NCBI GenBank assembly: GCA_016763955.1
Contig: JAESSU010000004.1
Span: 1 to 10,785 of the forward strand
Reading direction: 5' to 3'
DNA: 10,785 nucleotides
DNA from: Phycisphaeraceae bacterium
GTDB taxonomy: Bacteria > Planctomycetota > Phycisphaerae > Phycisphaerales > Phycisphaeraceae
Made by a program: the position numbers and the translations under genes. The notes below the pieces were generated by a model that saw only the letters and a list, made by a program, of their open reading frames with translations, was not told where the DNA came from and searched no databases. Shown here in pieces: positions 1 through 6,222 of this stretch (its first letter is position 1; the number at the start of each line of letters is the position of its first letter).

Positions 1-844
1 CAATGCCTTCATTGCGGAAGTTGCGGTTGATTTCAAAGACCTTAGGCAAGCCGCCAACGAGCAGACGCTTAAGATAAAGTTCCGGCGCGATGCGCAGGTA
101 AAGATCCATGTCCAAAGCATTGTGATGCGTGGTAAACGGACGTGCTGCAGCGCCGCCAGCAACGGGCTGGAGCATGGGCGTTTCGACTTCTAAAAAGCCT
201 TCGCTTTGCATGACGTTGCGGACTTGTGAGACGATGTTAGAACGCTTTTGGAACGTTTGAATCACCTTCGGATTCGCATACATATCCATGTACCGCTTGC
301 GATAGCGAGTCTCAGGGTCTTGGAGGCCGTGGAACTTGCCAGGGGGTAATGCTAGGGACTTGGTGGCGAGTTGAAAGCTTTTATCGCCGGTGGCCCATGC
401 GGTGATCTCGCCGGTTTTGGTCATGGCTAGCGGGCCTTGAGCGACAACGATATCTCCTAGATCGACGAGCTTTGCGAGCTTAAAGCTAGGGAGGTCGATT
501 GCTTTTTTACTCACTGCGATTTGCAGGTCACCTGATGCATCACGCAGACGCATGAAGATCAAGTTCCCCATCACGCGGTGTTGAATGATCCGGCCTGCGA
601 CTTTGACAATCGGGCGGTTGTCATTGCTACTGTCTTCTTTATAAGCAGCATCCGCAGCGGCATCATATTTTTTAAACGCATTTTGTAGACTCATAAGACC
701 ATCGACACGCTGACCAAAAGGGTCTACATCGAATTCATCACGAATGCGTTGGAGTTTTTTGCGACGATCTGCGAGCAGGCCGTTGGCTTCTTGTGGATCA
801 AGTTCAGTGGCTTCTTGAGCAGGATTCGCTGGCTGGTCGGACAT
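1..844 (-). CDS. lysS: Lysyl-tRNA synthetase, class II (partial, C-terminus beyond window)
   Basis: Charges tRNA-Lys with lysine using ATP, in the cytoplasm. I read the 281 N-terminal codons; the rest lies off the left edge. The protein opens [10 protein letters not shown], followed by a short helical stretch ([13 protein letters not shown]). The OB-fold anticodon-binding domain comes next ([20 protein letters not shown], about residues 80-100). The start of the class II catalytic core follows: [13 protein letters not shown], then [10 protein letters not shown] (motif 1 region), then [15 protein letters not shown], ending at RNFRNEG (motif 2). These are LysS signatures. The ATG at 844 is preceded by GGAG at 9-base spacing. 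rplS lies upstream in the same direction with a terminator between, so lysS probably has its own promoter; I found no convincing one (a TGTCAA at 918-923 reads TTGACA on this strand but has no partner at the right distance). Confidence 0.97.
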   Translation of the reverse strand, partial: MSDQPANPAQEATELDPQEANGLLADRRKKLQRIRDEFDVDPFGQRVDGLMSLQNAFKKYDAAADAAYKEDSSNDNRPIVKVAGRIIQHRVMGNLIFMRLRDASGDLQIAVSKKAIDLPSFKLAKLVDLGDIVVAQGPLAMTKTGEITAWATGDKSFQLATKSLALPPGKFHGLQDPETRYRKRYMDMYANPKVIQTFQKRSNIVSQVRNVMQSEGFLEVETPMLQPVAGGAAARPFTTHHNALDMDLYLRIAPELYLKRLLVGGLPKVFEINRNFRNEGI

Positions 845-925
845 GGTGTGAGACTCCAAGGTCTTAAATAAAACATTCTGTATCGAAGGTAAGACAGAAA
901 GGATAACGGATGATGCGTGTCAATG

Positions 926-958
926 AAAAAAGACGCGGACCTTATGGGCCGCGTCTTT
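926..958 (-). terminator. Rho-independent terminator after rplS
   Basis: A perfect 10-bp stem (AAAGACGCGG at 929-938 pairing with CCGCGTCTTT at 949-958) encloses a 10-base loop. Read on the minus strand it runs into a row of T residues (A at 926-931 on the plus strand). It lies 55 bp past the rplS stop and before the lysS start, so it separates the two transcription units. Confidence 0.92.
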
Positions 959-1012
959 GGGAATTTTGTGCAATGGTGATGAGCAGTCAGGTGACTGGCT
1001 GATCCCTTGTCT

Positions 1013-1453
1013 TTATTTAGCTGCTGCGGCTGCTTTGGCTTGTGCGATTGCTTCAGCTTTAGCAGTCTTCTGACTACCGGTGACAACCAAAGCGTGTTGC
1101 AGGCCGCGACGACGGTCACGCAGACGACGGCTCTTGCCAACGCGGTCACGTAGGAAGTAGAGCTTGGCACGGCGAGCATCGCCATGACGCTTGATTTCAA
1201 TTTTGGATATCTTAGGGCTATGCAGTGGGAAGATCCGTTCGACACCTTCGTTAGCCACGATGCGGCGAACGGTGATGTTGGAGTTTAGGCCACGGTTTTC
1301 TTTTTTGAGAACCACACCGCTGAAAATCTGGATACGTTCCTTGCTGCCTTCGATAATGCGGTAATGCACATCAATGGTATCGCCGGGATTGATCTCAGGA
1401 AGATCGGTGCGGAGCTGAGATTGTTCAAGTTGTTCAATGATGGGATGGCTCAT
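1013..1453 (-). CDS. rplS: 50S ribosomal protein L19
   Basis: L19 sits at the 30S-50S interface of the ribosome. The 146-residue product carries the family core: INPGDTIDVHYRI, then IQIFSGVVLKKENRG, then ITVRRI, GVERIFPLHSPKI and RRAKLYFLRDRVGKSRR. The reading frame also allows a TTG at 1465, but the ATG at 1453 has GAGG six bases upstream and gives the usual start (MSHPIIEQLE), so I use it. The C-terminus is a low-complexity Ala/Lys tail of about 25 residues beyond the typical end of about 115; such tails occur in several phyla. Genes rpsP, rimM and trmD, which often precede rplS, are absent: the upstream gene is an unrelated glycosyltransferase. A promoter at 1498-1526 and a terminator at 926-958 suggest a monocistronic unit. 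Confidence 0.97.
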   Translation of the reverse strand: MSHPIIEQLEQSQLRTDLPEINPGDTIDVHYRIIEGSKERIQIFSGVVLKKENRGLNSNITVRRIVANEGVERIFPLHSPKISKIEIKRHGDARRAKLYFLRDRVGKSRRLRDRRRGLQHALVVTGSQKTAKAEAIAQAKAAAAAK

Positions 1454-1497
1454 AGCAGGCCTCAATCAAGTAGGGTTAATTTAGTTTCGAGTCGGGT

Positions 1498-1526
1498 AAT
1501 ATAACAGCTAGGCAAGCAGGATGCAA
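1498..1526 (-). promoter_or_regulatory. Probable sigma-70-type promoter of rplS
   Basis: On the minus strand a -35 TTGCAT (1521-1526) is followed after 17 bases by a -10 TATATT (1498-1503). The -10 matches the consensus at five of six positions; the -35 is weaker. It predicts a leader of about 38 bases ahead of the rplS ATG. Confidence 0.55.
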
Positions 1527-1553
1527 GGGCAAGGATGTCGGGTTTCGTGATTT

Positions 1554-1577
1554 GGGGTTTAGAGTTCGGGGTTTAGA
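1554..1577. repeat. Short direct repeat GGGGTTTAGA x2
   Basis: GGGGTTTAGA occurs at 1554-1563 and again at 1568-1577, a period of 14 bases, in the 270-bp gap between the glycosyltransferase and rplS. It lies upstream of the rplS promoter. Apart from this and the promoter I see nothing in the gap. The function is unknown; it may be chance or a small remnant. Confidence 0.35.
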
Positions 1578-1722
1578 TTTTTAAGCGGGAATCAACATCA
1601 TAAGTACGTTTTTGTTTTGTGTATGTAAAGCACTTTGAAAAAACAGTTTAAGGTATTAATGTAGATGGCGATGGCCCTGATGTCCTAAACCTGCTCTTGG
1701 ATCACGAAAACGGTCTTTTGTG

Positions 1723-3572
1723 TTACCTGACAACCTTTTTTAGCAGTTTGGTTAAGCCGTTGTTGATGACTTGGTCCCAGCCCATTTTGTCAGCGAGTTT
1801 CGTTCCTGAGGTGAGGAGCTTTTTACGCTGAGCATCGGTTTTGGGGATATCAGCAACAAGCTGGCTGGCAATGCGAGCAGCCTCTTTTAACTCGATTTGC
1901 GTGCGCTGGGCTGCACCAATTTCCAATAACTCACTGATGGGCTGATCGGAACAGGGCAGAGAATAGTTGCCGACGATCACGTTGGGGACGGTCTTACCGC
2001 CTGTGTGTGTTGGACAAAGCCTGCGCAACCGCAAGCATCGGAGATCACGCAGATCGCCCCACATGCAAGAGGTTCAAGTGGGCTAATGCCAAACGGTTCG
2101 TAGTCGGCAATGCCAAATTCCACATCGACTGCGATGCGCAAGGCCGACATGTCCAAATCTTTTGGACAGTAGGGGCCCACAAGGTCCGTTCCCCAGCCGA
2201 ACTGGTTGACGAGGACGACTTTGATGTATTTGTGTTCTAGATTGAATTGTGCGGCATCGCCGGCCAATCCGATTTCCGGGCCGCAGAGATCGGGATAGCC
2301 TTCTTTGTGATGTAAGGGCCAGCCGTAGCTCTCGAACATGTGCTTGACATCTTCTTTGCTGCGTGTTCCGCCAGCGGAGGTCAGGATGTAAAGCACTGCT
2401 TTTTGGTTGGCTGCTTCGAGCTGGGGTTCCATTTCATGGCAGACTTGCAGGTCTCGCCAGATGGCTTTGGAGATCACCGGGCGAGCGACGTGGGTCATGA
2501 GGATGTCGGGTGTGAATCCCAGGAGTTTTTGGCTGTACTCCTGAAGTTCACGTCGGCATTTATTTTTGAGTTTCAAATCGACTTGATGTGCAGGCAGGCC
2601 GTTGTAGACCAAGGTCACATCTTTGTCATCAAAATCTTCGCTGAGAAATTTGATTTCATCGCGCGTTCGGTCACCGACAGCAATAATGCCATCAAGTAGG
2701 TGGGTTCGCTTAACGAGTGCATGACGCATCATGTCATCGAGATTGCCAAAGACATCTTCGACGTAAAGACCTTGAGCTTTAGCAGCATCTAGGACGCTGT
2801 AGAACATGGTGTCATGGCCGGGGTGAACTTCGCAAAGCCTTCTAGCCGTGGGGCATTCATGGGCATGGTAAATGGTTCTGAATTTTTCACCGCCATCAAG
2901 GATGCATTTAAGTGCAGCGGGCATTCCCATGAATTCATGTGAGAATAGCACGCAGGGGAAGTCTGATTCGGGGAGCAGGGCGTTAAGTGCATAAAATGCA
3001 GGCTCTGCGATGCGGACATATTCTTCGTAATCCCAGCTTGATTGATAGCGGGCGCTGTCTAAGCCGAACTCTTCCCAGAGTCTTGCTTTAAAGACGTTGG
3101 TGCGTTGTTCGTTGACGGTGGTGACATCAATGAGCAGGACTTCGGCTTCACCCTTACGGTTTTGTGAAGGCTGATCATAATGACGTGTGCCATAGGCAAA
3201 GGACACGCCAAAGGCCCATTCGATGGGTTGGAATTTTGCAGCAAGTCCTAGTTCGTCAATGCCGTCAATGCTTGAGTAGAGGACTTTGCCCATTTCACCG
3301 AGTCGTTTGCTGGGATTGGGCACATGCACGTTGGCTCCCATAGGGCCAATGAGGATGGATCGGTTGACTCGTTTTTTGTACTGGGGACTGGTCATCAATC
3401 CTTCGAGTACGGTGCCGATGCCGCCGATTTGTTCGACTGCTTCATGTGTGACATGCGCGAGGGTGTAGCCTTTGGTGATTGTCTTGGATTTTGATTTTTT
3501 GTTGGGGGCTTTGGGTGTGTTTTTTGTTGAAGATTTTTTGGCAGCCGACTGTTTGGCTGATGACTTGGCCAT
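1723..3572 (-). pseudogene. Glycogen/starch synthase-like glycosyltransferase, frameshifted
   Basis: Probably a GT-B glycosyltransferase related to glycogen/starch synthases (GT5-like), which extend alpha-glucan from a nucleotide sugar; the exact substrate cannot be read. The first frame runs 3572-1977 (531 aa). It has a Lys/Ser-rich N-terminus (about 30 residues), then THEAVEQIGGIGTVLEGL, equivalent to the nucleotide-sugar loop near the start of GT5 enzymes. Further on come LVYNGLP and, near its end, DYEPFGISPLEPLACGA, the GT-B acceptor/donor signature. The homologous C-terminus (GGKTVPNVIVGNY through KLADKMGWDQVIN to KVVR) continues in the next frame to a stop at 1723. The frames meet at a CA repeat (TG on the plus strand, 2002-2009). 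Removing one CA unit would join them as GFVQHT-GGKTVPN, about 615 aa. The ATG at 3572 lacks a strong ribosome-binding site and lies 22 bp after ilvN, so the two are probably co-transcribed. It could be a true lesion, a switchable gene or a sequencing error. Confidence 0.75.
2002..2009. repeat. (TG)4 dinucleotide tract at the frameshift
   Basis: Four TG units (CA on the coding strand) lie exactly where the glycosyltransferase reading frame must change. The shift needed equals one extra two-base unit, the typical product of slippage at such a tract. With only four units the tract is short for a dedicated contingency locus. Confidence 0.7.
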
Positions 3573-3594
3573 GTTTGAGTCCGTTCATTTCTGG

Positions 3595-4200
3595 TTAACC
3601 TGGAGGCAGGTCCCCGGGGTCGATTGCGGGGGGCATTGCCTGTGGGGAGACTGTGGATTGAGCTTTTGCTTTGCGAGCGATGGTTGCGTTACCGCGTGAC
3701 ATGGCGATGACGCCTGTGCGGGCCATTTCGATGATGCCAAAGGGCTTGATCATGTCGATGAAGCCTTCGATTTTTTCTTCGGTGCCTGACATTTTGATCA
3801 TTAACTGATCGGTGCTGACATCGACGATTTGTGCGCGGAAGATGTTGGCTAATTCCAAAATCTGTGTGCGGTGCGTGGCTGGGCCGTTTTCACCTGCGGA
3901 ACTCACTTGTACGAGCATTAGATCGCGTTCGACAAATGCAGCGTCGAGATAGTCCACGATGCGAACCACTGCGATGAGTTTTTGAAGTTGTTTACGAACT
4001 TGCTCAAGCGTGGCATCATCGCCATTGACGACGATGGTCATTCGTGAGAGTTCAGGATTTTCGGTTCTGCCGACCACCAGTGAGTCAATATTGAACCCGC
4101 GAGCAGCAAACATACTCGCAACCTGTGCAAGGACCCCAGGTTCATTGGTGACTAGGGCGGCAATTACGTGACGATAGATCGATTTTTCGACATTACTCAT
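3595..4200 (-). CDS. ilvN: Acetolactate synthase small (regulatory) subunit
   Basis: Regulatory subunit of acetohydroxyacid synthase, the first common step of valine, leucine and isoleucine synthesis; it carries the valine feedback site. An N-terminal ACT domain is clear: RHVIAALVTNEPGVLAQVAS, ARGFNIDSLVVGRTE and SRMTIVV (about residues 10-57). The C-terminal ACT-like domain begins at ERDLMLVQVS. From the ATG at 4200 the product has 201 residues, longer than the roughly 160 of E. coli IlvH because of an Ala/Pro-rich tail. Starts at 4209 and 4248 are also open. I choose 4200 because it places the ACT domain about ten residues in, as in relatives; none of the starts has a clear ribosome-binding site. 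The catalytic subunit ilvB and ilvC are not adjacent, so the subunits are encoded apart. The frameshifted glycosyltransferase follows 22 bp downstream. Confidence 0.93.
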   Translation of the reverse strand: MSNVEKSIYRHVIAALVTNEPGVLAQVASMFAARGFNIDSLVVGRTENPELSRMTIVVNGDDATLEQVRKQLQKLIAVVRIVDYLDAAFVERDLMLVQVSSAGENGPATHRTQILELANIFRAQIVDVSTDQLMIKMSGTEEKIEGFIDMIKPFGIIEMARTGVIAMSRGNATIARKAKAQSTVSPQAMPPAIDPGDLPPG

Positions 4201-4281
4201 AATCAGCATAGGATAACCGTTTAGCCCGCAATGATAAAGTTCATCCATTGGGTGAAAGTAGGTGCATCGTAAAACGGTTGA

Positions 4282-4309
4282 TATTTAAGATTTTATAGAG
4301 AAATGCCAA
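4282..4309 (-). promoter_or_regulatory. Weak candidate promoter for ilvN
   Basis: A -35-like TTGGCA (4304-4309) is followed after 16 bases by TAAATA (4282-4287), immediately downstream of the first STAS gene. The -35 is good and the -10 poor. There is no terminator between the STAS gene and ilvN, so read-through is equally possible. Confidence 0.25.
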
Positions 4310-4310
4310 C

Positions 4311-4817
4311 TCATTGGCCAAAGGGTTTAAGAGCCAGTGATTTGATTTTTTGGAATACTGAGTCTTGTTTTTTTGCGTTCTTGCGAGACCTTTTGGCCGC
4401 TAATTTGCTCACAGGGTTGGCGTGGCGGTTTTTGCAGCGTTGGATCGGGATGTACTTGTCGATGTAGGTCAATACCAAAATTTCGTAGACCTGATCGTTG
4501 ACATTGATGAGCTCAATGGTACACAAAGTTGTATGTGTCCGGCTGGTCAAAGCCATTAATTCGCCGATGAAGACGGAGGATATGTTACTGACATGTGAAA
4601 AGTCTAGAATCAGTTGGACTTTTTCATTTGCTTCAACGGCTTGGTTGAGATCATTGAAAATAGTGTCCATGTCATCACGAGCGACTAAGTGCTCAATTAA
4701 GAACTCACAACGCACTGAGTTGTCTTTGTGCGTTAATTCAAATATGCGTTTCGGATTCACGTTATAAATTCCCCGGACCAACGCCTTTTTTGGGCGCGGC
4801 TTTCCTTTATTATCCAT
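4311..4817 (-). CDS. STAS-domain protein (anti-sigma antagonist-like), copy 1
   Basis: STAS domains occur in anti-anti-sigma factors such as SpoIIAA, where a serine is phosphorylated by a partner kinase and controls release of a sigma factor. Here the domain spans the middle of a 168-residue protein: CEFLIEHLVARDDM, then VQLILDFSHVSNISSVFIG, then IELINVNDQVYEILVLT. ISSVFIG aligns with the phospho-serine segment of SpoIIAA (DSSGLG), but the usual aspartate is replaced by Ile. Basic N- and C-terminal extensions flank the domain. The frame is open to an ATG at 4856, but only the ATG at 4817 has a GGA-type ribosome-binding site. It is a paralogue of the next gene upstream (55 of 103 aligned residues identical by hand count). 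No kinase, phosphatase or sigma factor is adjacent, so partners are unknown. Confidence 0.8.
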   Translation of the reverse strand: MDNKGKPRPKKALVRGIYNVNPKRIFELTHKDNSVRCEFLIEHLVARDDMDTIFNDLNQAVEANEKVQLILDFSHVSNISSVFIGELMALTSRTHTTLCTIELINVNDQVYEILVLTYIDKYIPIQRCKNRHANPVSKLAAKRSRKNAKKQDSVFQKIKSLALKPFGQ

Positions 4818-4922
4818 GATTTTCCGGATCTCTCTCTCTGCCCCACGCTCATACATCCGGTGTATATGAGTTGGGAATGATGCTCCACAGGCTGAGGCCT
4901 ATTTAGAGCATGCGATAACCTT

Positions 4923-4952
4923 ATTGTATTCACGCAAGTGGCCTGATGTAAA
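4923..4952 (-). promoter_or_regulatory. Probable promoter of STAS copy 1
   Basis: On the minus strand -35 TTTACA (4947-4952) and -10 TACAAT (4923-4928) each match consensus at five of six positions, with an 18-base spacer. It lies in the 214-bp gap between the two STAS genes and predicts a leader of about 100 bases, so copy 1 can be transcribed independently of copy 2. Confidence 0.5.
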
Positions 4953-5031
4953 GCAATTGCTCATAAAACTCTACCGATTAGCTAATTCACAGCAGCGTGA
5001 GAGGGCGTGAAAATTTTATAACAAAAGTGAT

Positions 5032-5571
5032 TCAAAAGACTTGGCGGTCTATTGAGGCCTGCTCGATGTCTTGGGTCTTTGAATCTTGAGGGGGTGCTAA
5101 TGATCCGTCGTGATGATGCAACAGGTCTGGGAAATGGATGTGATGAACCATGGACATGATGCGGGTAATCATGGTCGGGTGTGTTTGGCCTGCGGCATAG
5201 CGTAGTTCATTAAGGCGACTTACCGGATTACATTCATGGTCTTTAATCCGATGAACGGGGAAGTATTGGGTAATCTGTGTGAGTTCGAGAATTTCATAGA
5301 CTTGATCGTTGACCTGTGCGAGTACAATTTCGCCTTTATTTTGTAAGGTTCTTTGACGTAAATCCATTAAAAAGCCTATAAAAATTGATGAAATGTGGTT
5401 CACGTTTTTGAAATCAAGAATCAATTCAATGCCCGGATGGGTGTTAACACGTTGGTCGAGGTATCGGAAAATAATAAGCATGTCCGAACGAGCTGTGAGA
5501 TGGTGATCTAAAAACTCACAACTGGTGATGTTGGCATGAAATTGGACATCAATCAGCGGCTTTTGCGTCAT
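5032..5571 (-). CDS. STAS-domain protein (anti-sigma antagonist-like), copy 2
   Basis: A 179-residue paralogue of the neighbouring STAS protein. The shared core is CEFLDHHLTARSDM, then IELILDFKNVNHISSIFIG, then VNDQVYEILELT, ending at NPVSRL. The alignment over about 103 residues needs no gaps, indicating a tandem duplication. The N-terminus is short (MTQKPLIDVQFHANITS) while the C-terminal tail of about 65 residues is longer, His-rich (HHIHFPDLLHHHDG) and unlike the basic tail of copy 1, so the two may bind different partners. The ATG at 5571 follows AGGG at 8-base spacing. There is no signal peptide or membrane segment, so it is probably cytoplasmic. As in copy 1 the usual Asp before the candidate phospho-serine is replaced, here by Ile in HISSIFIG. 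The partner kinase is not in the window. Confidence 0.8.
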   Translation of the reverse strand: MTQKPLIDVQFHANITSCEFLDHHLTARSDMLIIFRYLDQRVNTHPGIELILDFKNVNHISSIFIGFLMDLRQRTLQNKGEIVLAQVNDQVYEILELTQITQYFPVHRIKDHECNPVSRLNELRYAAGQTHPTMITRIMSMVHHIHFPDLLHHHDGSLAPPQDSKTQDIEQASIDRQVF

Positions 5572-5870
5572 TATAGTTGCCCTGTTTATTGTGATATCGC
5601 TCGAGACTCAACCCTCAATATCCTTAGTCAAACCGATGGGGCATAAAACAAATCCTCAAAAGTTAGTAAAAATGATCGAATGCGTGAAATGATGTAAAAA
5701 TCAACTGAAATAAACGACCGATGGACGCTTCCAAAACCTCTAGAAAGTAACAACTTTTATTTTATGCAGTCAAAATATTAGAGTCAACAAAAAGATGAAG
5801 TTCACTCTTGTTTGATTCTTTTTAATTCTTGTCTAAGGCTGATGTTGGTGTGGGATCGGTTTAATGATGT
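5572..5870. other. Gene-free stretch between STAS copy 2 and tRNA-Phe terminator
   Basis: About 300 AT-rich bases holding the STAS copy 2 promoter (5759-5787) and a leader of about 180 bases. Within that leader (minus strand, 5644-5624) a seven-codon micro-ORF (MPHRFD, stop) follows a GAGGA about nine bases upstream. It could be a leader peptide, but such short frames arise easily by chance. I see nothing else here. Confidence 0.5.
5759..5787 (-). promoter_or_regulatory. Probable promoter of STAS copy 2
   Basis: On the minus strand -35 TTGACT (5782-5787) and -10 TAAAAT (5759-5764) each match the sigma-70 consensus at five of six positions with the ideal 17-base spacer. The predicted transcript begins near 5752, leaving an unusually long untranslated leader of about 180 bases before the ATG at 5571. 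Confidence 0.6.
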
Positions 5871-5905
5871 AAAAAAAAACGCTTCACCGTTGGGTGAAGC
5901 GTTTT
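5871..5905 (-). terminator. Rho-independent terminator of tRNA-Phe (copy 1)
   Basis: A perfect 13-bp stem (AAAACGCTTCACC at 5876-5888 with GGTGAAGCGTTTT at 5893-5905) has a GTTG loop. On the minus strand it is followed by a run of T (A at 5871-5879 on the plus strand). It begins 7 bases after the tRNA 3' end. The same terminator is found at 10687-10722. Confidence 0.95.
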
Positions 5906-5968
5906 CGTTAATGGCCAGACCCGGACTTGAACCGGGGACACCGGCATTTTCAATGCCGTGCTCTACCA
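5871..5968. repeat. Direct repeat, left copy (tRNA-Phe + terminator)
   Basis: All 98 bases are identical to 10688-10785, where the window ends, so the true repeat is at least this long. To the left identity stops at the end of the terminator A-run (nine A here, ten in the other copy); the flanking bases are unrelated. The copies are in the same orientation, 4,817 bp apart, and bracket the regulator-pseudopilin-GH71 cassette. Confidence 0.95.
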
Positions 5969-5984
5969 ACTGAGCTATCTGGCC
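5912..5984 (-). tRNA. tRNA-Phe (anticodon GAA), copy 1
   Basis: The 73-base cloverleaf folds without mismatches. The acceptor arms are GGCCAGA and TCTGGCC with discriminator A; the D stem is GCTC/GAGC. The anticodon stem CGGCA/TGCCG encloses loop TTGAAAA (anticodon GAA), and the T stem CCCGG/CCGGG encloses TTCAAGT. CCA is not encoded: the bases after the discriminator are TTA, so it must be added by nucleotidyltransferase. The gene is followed by its own terminator. An open frame at 5802-6206 that overlaps it is not a real gene. Confidence 0.98.
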
Positions 5985-5988
5985 GTTG

Positions 5989-6041
5989 GCACTAAGCGTC
6001 TTCAATACATTTTGCGAATGCCAAGTTTTTGTGCTTAGTGC
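5989..6041. repeat. 9-bp inverted repeat just upstream of tRNA-Phe copy 1
   Basis: GCACTAAGC (5989-5997) and its exact complement GCTTAGTGC (6033-6041) are separated by 35 bases. A smaller overlapping pair, TTGGCA (5986-5991) and TGCCAA (6019-6024), would form an alternative hairpin. The site begins four bases from the tRNA 5' end, in its promoter/leader region. It could be a protein-binding site, a structure in the tRNA precursor, or a trace of integration. Only the sequence is certain. Confidence 0.5.
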
Positions 6042-6222
6042 TGTGTTTCTTTGATGTCGCGATAGGTGATCAATTTTTACGAAAGAAAAAAATGCGTTAA
6101 AACAGTATGTGATGCAATGGGGTTGGATCAAAAAAAAACGCATCTCTGAAAATACAAAACGCGGTTCTTTTTTAGAGTTGCAGTATTTTTCGCGATTGTG
6201 TAGCACTGATTAGTTGGCCTTT

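Noticed and set aside
724-1245. 173-residue open frame on the minus strand
   Set aside because: It overlaps lysS, the terminator and rplS in another frame, and its sequence is low-complexity with no recognisable domain.
1977-2064. Programmed -1 ribosomal frameshift in the glycosyltransferase
   Set aside because: No X-XXY-YYZ slippery heptamer is present at the junction; a two-base change in the CA tract explains the shift more simply.
2340-2699. Plus-strand open frame of 119 codons inside the glycosyltransferase
   Set aside because: Antisense shadow of a clearly coding minus-strand gene; no independent evidence of coding.
5624-5644. Seven-codon leader peptide (MPHRFD) upstream of STAS copy 2
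   Set aside because: A Shine-Dalgarno-like GAGGA precedes it, but there are no regulatory codon runs and no attenuator hairpin, so there is too little to call it a gene.
6092-6143. Possible GH71 terminator: ATGCGTT/AACGCAT arms with T-runs on the minus strand
   Set aside because: The 7-bp arms are 38 bases apart, too loose for a convincing intrinsic terminator; no better one was found between GH71 and the tRNA.
5802-6206. 134-residue open frame on the minus strand
   Set aside because: It runs straight through tRNA-Phe and its terminator, and its translation includes the tRNA sequence; no ribosome-binding site or family resemblance.
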